This document shows, one piece after another, positions 59,368 through 64,000 of a stretch of DNA of 64,000 nt. A model generated the notes under the pieces. It saw only the letters and a program-made list of their open reading frames with translations, ran no database searches and was not told where the DNA came from. Each line of letters opens with the position of its first letter. Position 1 is the stretch's first letter. The position numbers and the translations under genes are program-made. Origin of the DNA: Nageia nagi (Eukaryota; Pinophyta); contig JBITNC010000001.1 in the NCBI GenBank assembly GCA_050084985.1, forward strand, positions 22,320,001 to 22,384,000, read 5' to 3'.

Positions 59368-62300
59368 GTCATATCTCAACCATTTATGAACTTGACTGAC
59401 TAGCTCTAGTTGCTTTTCAAAAAATGCTTGTTGATCGCCTTATTGATTGTGATATTTTTACCTAAGAGACTTGTCACCTTCTACTTAAACTACCACTCTC
59501 CCTGTCTAGTTGAACATTTATTTCTTAAAAAATAAACCAAAAAAAAAATTTAATTTCTTTCAATCTCACCCATGTAAACATCTACATACACAATCTTCAT
59601 TAATGCTTACATGGCATGATCCATATATCTATAAATAATGTCACTTATAAAAGTGGCTAAAAAATGGATCTTCAAAGCAACTCAAAAGTATACACAATGA
59701 AAAAAATGATACACACCTACAATTTTTAGAGTATCCCCATGTTTCACAACCATCCCTACAAAAGATGGTAATTATTTTCATGAATTTTATCAAAATGAAC
59801 TACTTCTATATCAACCATTTTGTAACATATAAAATGAATTTGGGACACCAATGGATGAGATTATGGTATAATGGGAGAGGTTCTAAAATGTTTGCCATAC
59901 ATGGAATATGTGTCACACAACAATGAAACCATATGAAGAACCTAAAGCCAACACACCCTCCATCAAGGGAATGGACCTACAATAAAACAACCAGAGCGAA
60001 TGGCAAGTCTTATCATTTATACACTGAGGCCATCCTTTGTATCTAGATGAACCTGACATGCTTGGTCAACATGACTTGGATCTTAATCACACTAGGTAAC
60101 TCCTCACTTCACTCCATAATAACAAATGATGGATTCTATTTTCATACATTGCAACTACCATACATTTCAAGTCCTACCACCCATGCTCATTCTAAATACC
60201 TTTAATAGCCTATCTATTGAACAAAAAAAGCATTTGATATAGTTTTGATGAATCTATCTATCAATTTCTTTTCAAAACCTCTTAAAATGATTATTTAAGG
60301 AACTATGAGAATCAAAAATTCACACCTAATAATAAGATTCAATTCTATGCTTTGCACTTTAGCTCTAGATGGGAAATCCCCATTGTTACTTCTTGCATCA
60401 ATAATTATTGTAACATTCAACGTAAGAGTTTTAATGATTTATTCTGCACTTTGAATAGCCATCAAAGAAATAATCCCTGAATGGATAAACACTTGAAACC
60501 TTCCAAGAAAAAATATACTTCATTCAATACATTCTTATTGATGAGATGAGTTTCATTTATCAAAAGTTATTGGTATGCATAGACATAAAGTTATGTGAAG
60601 CCTTCCCTTACCGTAATCAAATACCATTTGGAGTGCAATCAATCATCCTCTTCAATGACCTAGCTTAGCTATCGCTTATGAAGGAAATCCCTATGTATGC
60701 TTCAACTTCCTATGGCATAACTTCACAATAATTGTAACATTGAATATAAGTTTTTGTCAATGTGTTCAGCATCCTGCTCATATTTTTTTTGTGAAACTTT
60801 ATAAAATTTGTAGAATGTAGTACCCATAATTACATATTACAAGCTCTAATATCATGTTCAAGCTACAAGCTCACCCTTATAGAGAAATATACCTTCTTTT
60901 ACTTCATGTATCTTTTTGCAACAAATAAATTGATTTTTGACCTCCATAATAAATGCATGTTATTATCTTTAGCAGATCTTGTTCATGTCCACTGCAAAGC
61001 AACTATGATGCTCAACATTCTCAAATCCAAACAAAGAATAACTTAAATCATAACTACTCTTTTGTGTTATGTTATGTTCATATTTATGGATAAAAATAAG
61101 GCTTTTCAATGGTGCACTTGGAAACGTCAAATCAATTATTTATAAGGATAATGAGAAGCCATCTCAACTTCCCTTATTTATTTTTGTTCAATTCAAAACA
61201 ACCCAAAATATTTCCCAATAACCCCTTTAAACCATGATTGATGACAACAAATCCCACTCAAAATAGCATGGGCCTTAACAATACATAAAACAAAAGGCCT
61301 TACACTTAAAAGGGAAATAATTGGCATTAGCAACACTGACCATCAAGGGCTTACTTCATAGTTATTTCAAGAGTTTGTAGACTATCATGCATTTGCATAC
61401 ACCCTGCATTCATATTACAAAGATATGAATGCATCAAACTTAGCTCATATGTCACTCATCAAAAAAAGGAACATGAATGTTTGGTGTCACTCTCAAATGC
61501 TATCGCATAAAATTCTCAAAAAAATTACAATCACTATAGGTTAGTTGCAATATTTATTAAATTTTTTTCTCTTCTCCCCTTATAAATCGTTCACATAATA
61601 TATGCAACAAAATAAATTGATGTTGCAATTTTTTCAAATATTGTTTTACAAGCTCAACTTTAACAATAATTGAAAATTAAATAAACTTTGTTGTTATAGA
61701 GATCATGGAGTTTGTAGTTTCAAACTTGCATAAAAACTATGGGGTTTTAAATGAATTCTTTTTATTTTGCTTTTTTGGTAAACTACCTCTTGTGAGGAAT
61801 TAACATTGGAATTAGATTCTATGTATCAAGAGTTATCTTTTGTAAAAGTCACCTAAGAGTCATGCCTAGCTTGATCCATGCCAACTAGACTAACTACCAT
61901 CGATTGGACTTAGCATATCCACATGCATGTGATAGGGGAGAGTTTTAAACTTGGGACCTCTCTTTTTTCCACTTGAGAAAAAAATATATCTATATAGATG
62001 CCTTACTTCTAATTGTGTTAAGAGTATAATGGGAAAAAGTATTCTTTGATTTCAAAATGTCACTTTATAATATGAATGATTTCTTTCATTTTATAAATAA
62101 ACATATTTGTTCACTTCTAACTTCATGTACATTTTAATATTGTATAAAAAATACTTCATTGAAAAGGAATTATTGAAATTGGTTTTGGAAAATTACATTA
62201 AACAAAAATATGCAAGTATTATATTTTTAATAAAATTTAGAATAATATTTAGCAATCTTCAAATATATTAGCTACTATTTAAATTCCATTGAGTAAAATT

Positions 62301-62572
62301 CTTAATATATATAATAATGCAATTATTTTCTTATTAATAATATTATGGTTTATATGCAAAAATGATTTATTGTGGTTCATATGCAAACATTGATTATTTT
62401 TTTATATTTGTTATCCCCATTAAAAATTCAAGAATAAATTATTCATATATACATCTCATTTATCTTTTCAAAAATTATCTAAACGAAATCTCCAATTCTC
62501 CACTTTGCTTATAAAATAATGTATTACTTTACGATTTTTTTAAGTTATCATTTTTCATGCTTTATTTCTAAG
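59368..62572. other. AT-rich intergenic DNA, no gene seen
   Basis: About 3.2 kb with no convincing open frame, LTR end or primer site. The last 60 bp are T-rich and form the possible 3' splice site of the following exon. Confidence 0.4.
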
Positions 62573-62836
62573 CACATCTACATGGAGGAGAATGAAAAAT
62601 TTATAACTTCACATGCTTGGATGCACTATGCAGACTTTTATATGAAAATATCAAAGATTAATAAAGCTCAACAATGTTATAACAAAGCTATTGATAATAT
62701 TTGTGAAGATGATGTAACTAAAGAACTTTTTGTGGCCTTTACTAAGTTTGAGGAGTGCCATAAAAGGATTAATGAGCGCTTGAGGATAGTGATCACATTA
62801 AAGACAGAGGACCTATCCTTTCTAGGTGAAAGGTGA
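62573..62836 (+). pseudogene. Crooked-neck-like (HAT-repeat) splicing factor exon relic
   Basis: Crooked neck/CLF1 proteins are HAT-repeat scaffolds of the spliceosome (Prp19-associated complex). The segment HAWMHYADFYMKISKINK, KAIDNICEDDVTKELF and VAFTKFEECHK keeps the HAT pattern (Trp, Tyr-Ala-x-Phe, then an alternating helix, then LFVAFxxFEE), closest in my memory to the mid part of crooked neck. A T-rich tract ending TTTCTAAG at 62572 could be its splice acceptor. Similarity fades after INERLR, and the frame ends at TGA 62834-62836. A full protein has many more repeats (about 700 residues), and none is seen nearby. It could be an isolated exon of a long-intron gene extending past the window, or a captured fragment. 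Confidence 0.55.
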
Positions 62837-64000
62837 CAAACCATTTTTTATATATGTTGTTTGAGTTAATAATTATATTATTATGTTGCTCATGCTCATA
62901 GTTATGATAAATATATATATGATTTTTAGTATTTAAACCATCAATCATCTTTAAAATGATATTTGTAAAATATTTCAAAATATTAGATATTTACTTAGTA
63001 TACTCTCTAAATCCATGGATATTTTGGATTTTGGATTCAATATATAATTGAATGGATTATGAATGAAAGTTTGTTAAAGTGTAATGAATCTTGTTACTTA
63101 ATTTATTATTTAATGAATCTTATTTAAATTGTTAAGCCAATACTTGAGTAATATAGGTAATAGGAAGGATTATTCTTATTACACTCTTAAGATCCCATAA
63201 ACCATTCAATTCAAAGGATGTTAATAGACATAATTCATCATTCATTATCTTAACCCATGATGAAAACCTACCAACAAAATGCTTTCACCTTAACATTTTC
63301 AATTTGGCCATTAACTTATTATATAAATTATCCAAATACTCCATCACTAAAATGAACAAGAGGGAGCTCCCATGTCACCTCCCCTTCTGTTCCATAATAT
63401 TTGGCGTACCCATTACACAAGGTTACAATTGATAGTTGGTAGTACAATCTACTGTCAAGGATGTTGAAGGCTCTATATTGGATGAGGAATTATGACCATA
63501 ATATTTTGAGTTAGGAGCTCCTTTGAATCAATTTTTGGTGGTAATTGTAGATGGTTAAATTGATGGGGTTGTTATTTGGGTAATAGTTTATGTAATGGTA
63601 ATTGGTAAACCTAATTAGAGTTAAGGGGAAATTTTTGAGGGAATGGTTGTAGGATAATAACAAGTGGAATGGATATGGTTGTTTTATTATGATGGGTTTG
63701 AGTTGAATAAAAAAATTTAAATGGCATTGAATCAATGGGAATACAATATATTTTCTTTCCATTTTGATATTAAAGGAATTAGTGTAAAGTGGAAGGGATA
63801 CATTTCATTTTTCTACTCCATGTTCTAAAGAAAAATATTATATTAGAGTTATCTCTCAATCATGTGAAATGAGGCATGCATTGTTCAAGGACCCACTCTA
63901 ATGGGCATCACTATCATTACCATCATGGTGGATAAGGTATATTAAAAGTTCTAATTATGAGGGTACATGAGGAAAGGTGTTAATAGGAGGATTTAAGATG
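62837..64000. other. AT-rich right edge, no gene identified
   Basis: No open frame with recognisable content. Further exons of the crooked-neck-like gene were looked for on the plus strand and not found. Confidence 0.4.

Overview
The window looks like nuclear DNA from a seed plant with a large, repeat-filled genome. A conifer or other gymnosperm would fit, but that is inference. It is AT-rich and almost entirely made of old, nested LTR retrotransposons (Ty1/copia, Ty3/gypsy with initiator-Met-tRNA primer sites, and a Tat-like gypsy lineage). Host-like coding DNA is limited to a proline-rich cell-wall protein gene at the left edge (465-1099, minus), a crooked-neck-like (HAT-repeat) exon relic near the right edge (62573-62836), and a possible unrecognised gene relic carried in two copies. 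I see no tRNA, rRNA or CRISPR array.

Layout. 1-2205: proline-rich protein gene and AT-rich flank. 2206-14577: block A, a possible host gene relic followed by a non-autonomous gag-protease retroelement relic. 14578-15586: a decayed minus-strand gag-like region. 15587-37385: a minus-strand copia element split in two by a composite minus-strand gypsy element (16159-32813). That composite has three LTRs and holds, between its second and third LTR, block B (20415-31382), a second direct copy of block A. 37386-41553: AT-rich DNA, a copia RNase H/LTR fragment and a third small fragment of the block A retroelement. About 41930-47556: a nearly complete but decayed plus-strand gypsy element (LTR, primer site, gag, protease, RT, RNase H, integrase). 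49134-50680: 5' part of a related gypsy element. 50710-55921: a minus-strand Tat-like element (LTR, primer site, gag, protease) related to the block A element. 55922-64000: AT-rich DNA with a roughly 55-60 bp tandem repeat, LTR ends and the crooked-neck-like exon.

The most unusual structure is the composite element. A 5-bp target-site duplication (TCTTC) sits outside its outermost LTRs, 16.65 kb apart, and an 11-kb copy of neighbouring DNA lies inside it with end-joining-like junctions (2-nt filler on the left, 17-bp tandem duplication on the right). By eye, blocks A and B differ by about 1-2% in the stretches I compared, while the duplicated gag starts and LTRs of the host element differ by about 5-6%. 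That would place the block duplication after the element inserted.

Decay is patterned. In the gag and pol frames nearly all internal stops sit where Gln (CAG/CAA), Arg (CGA) or Trp (TGG) would be expected. This is what deamination of methylated cytosine in silenced plant repeats would produce. All identities are estimates by eye, and no alignment or database search was run.
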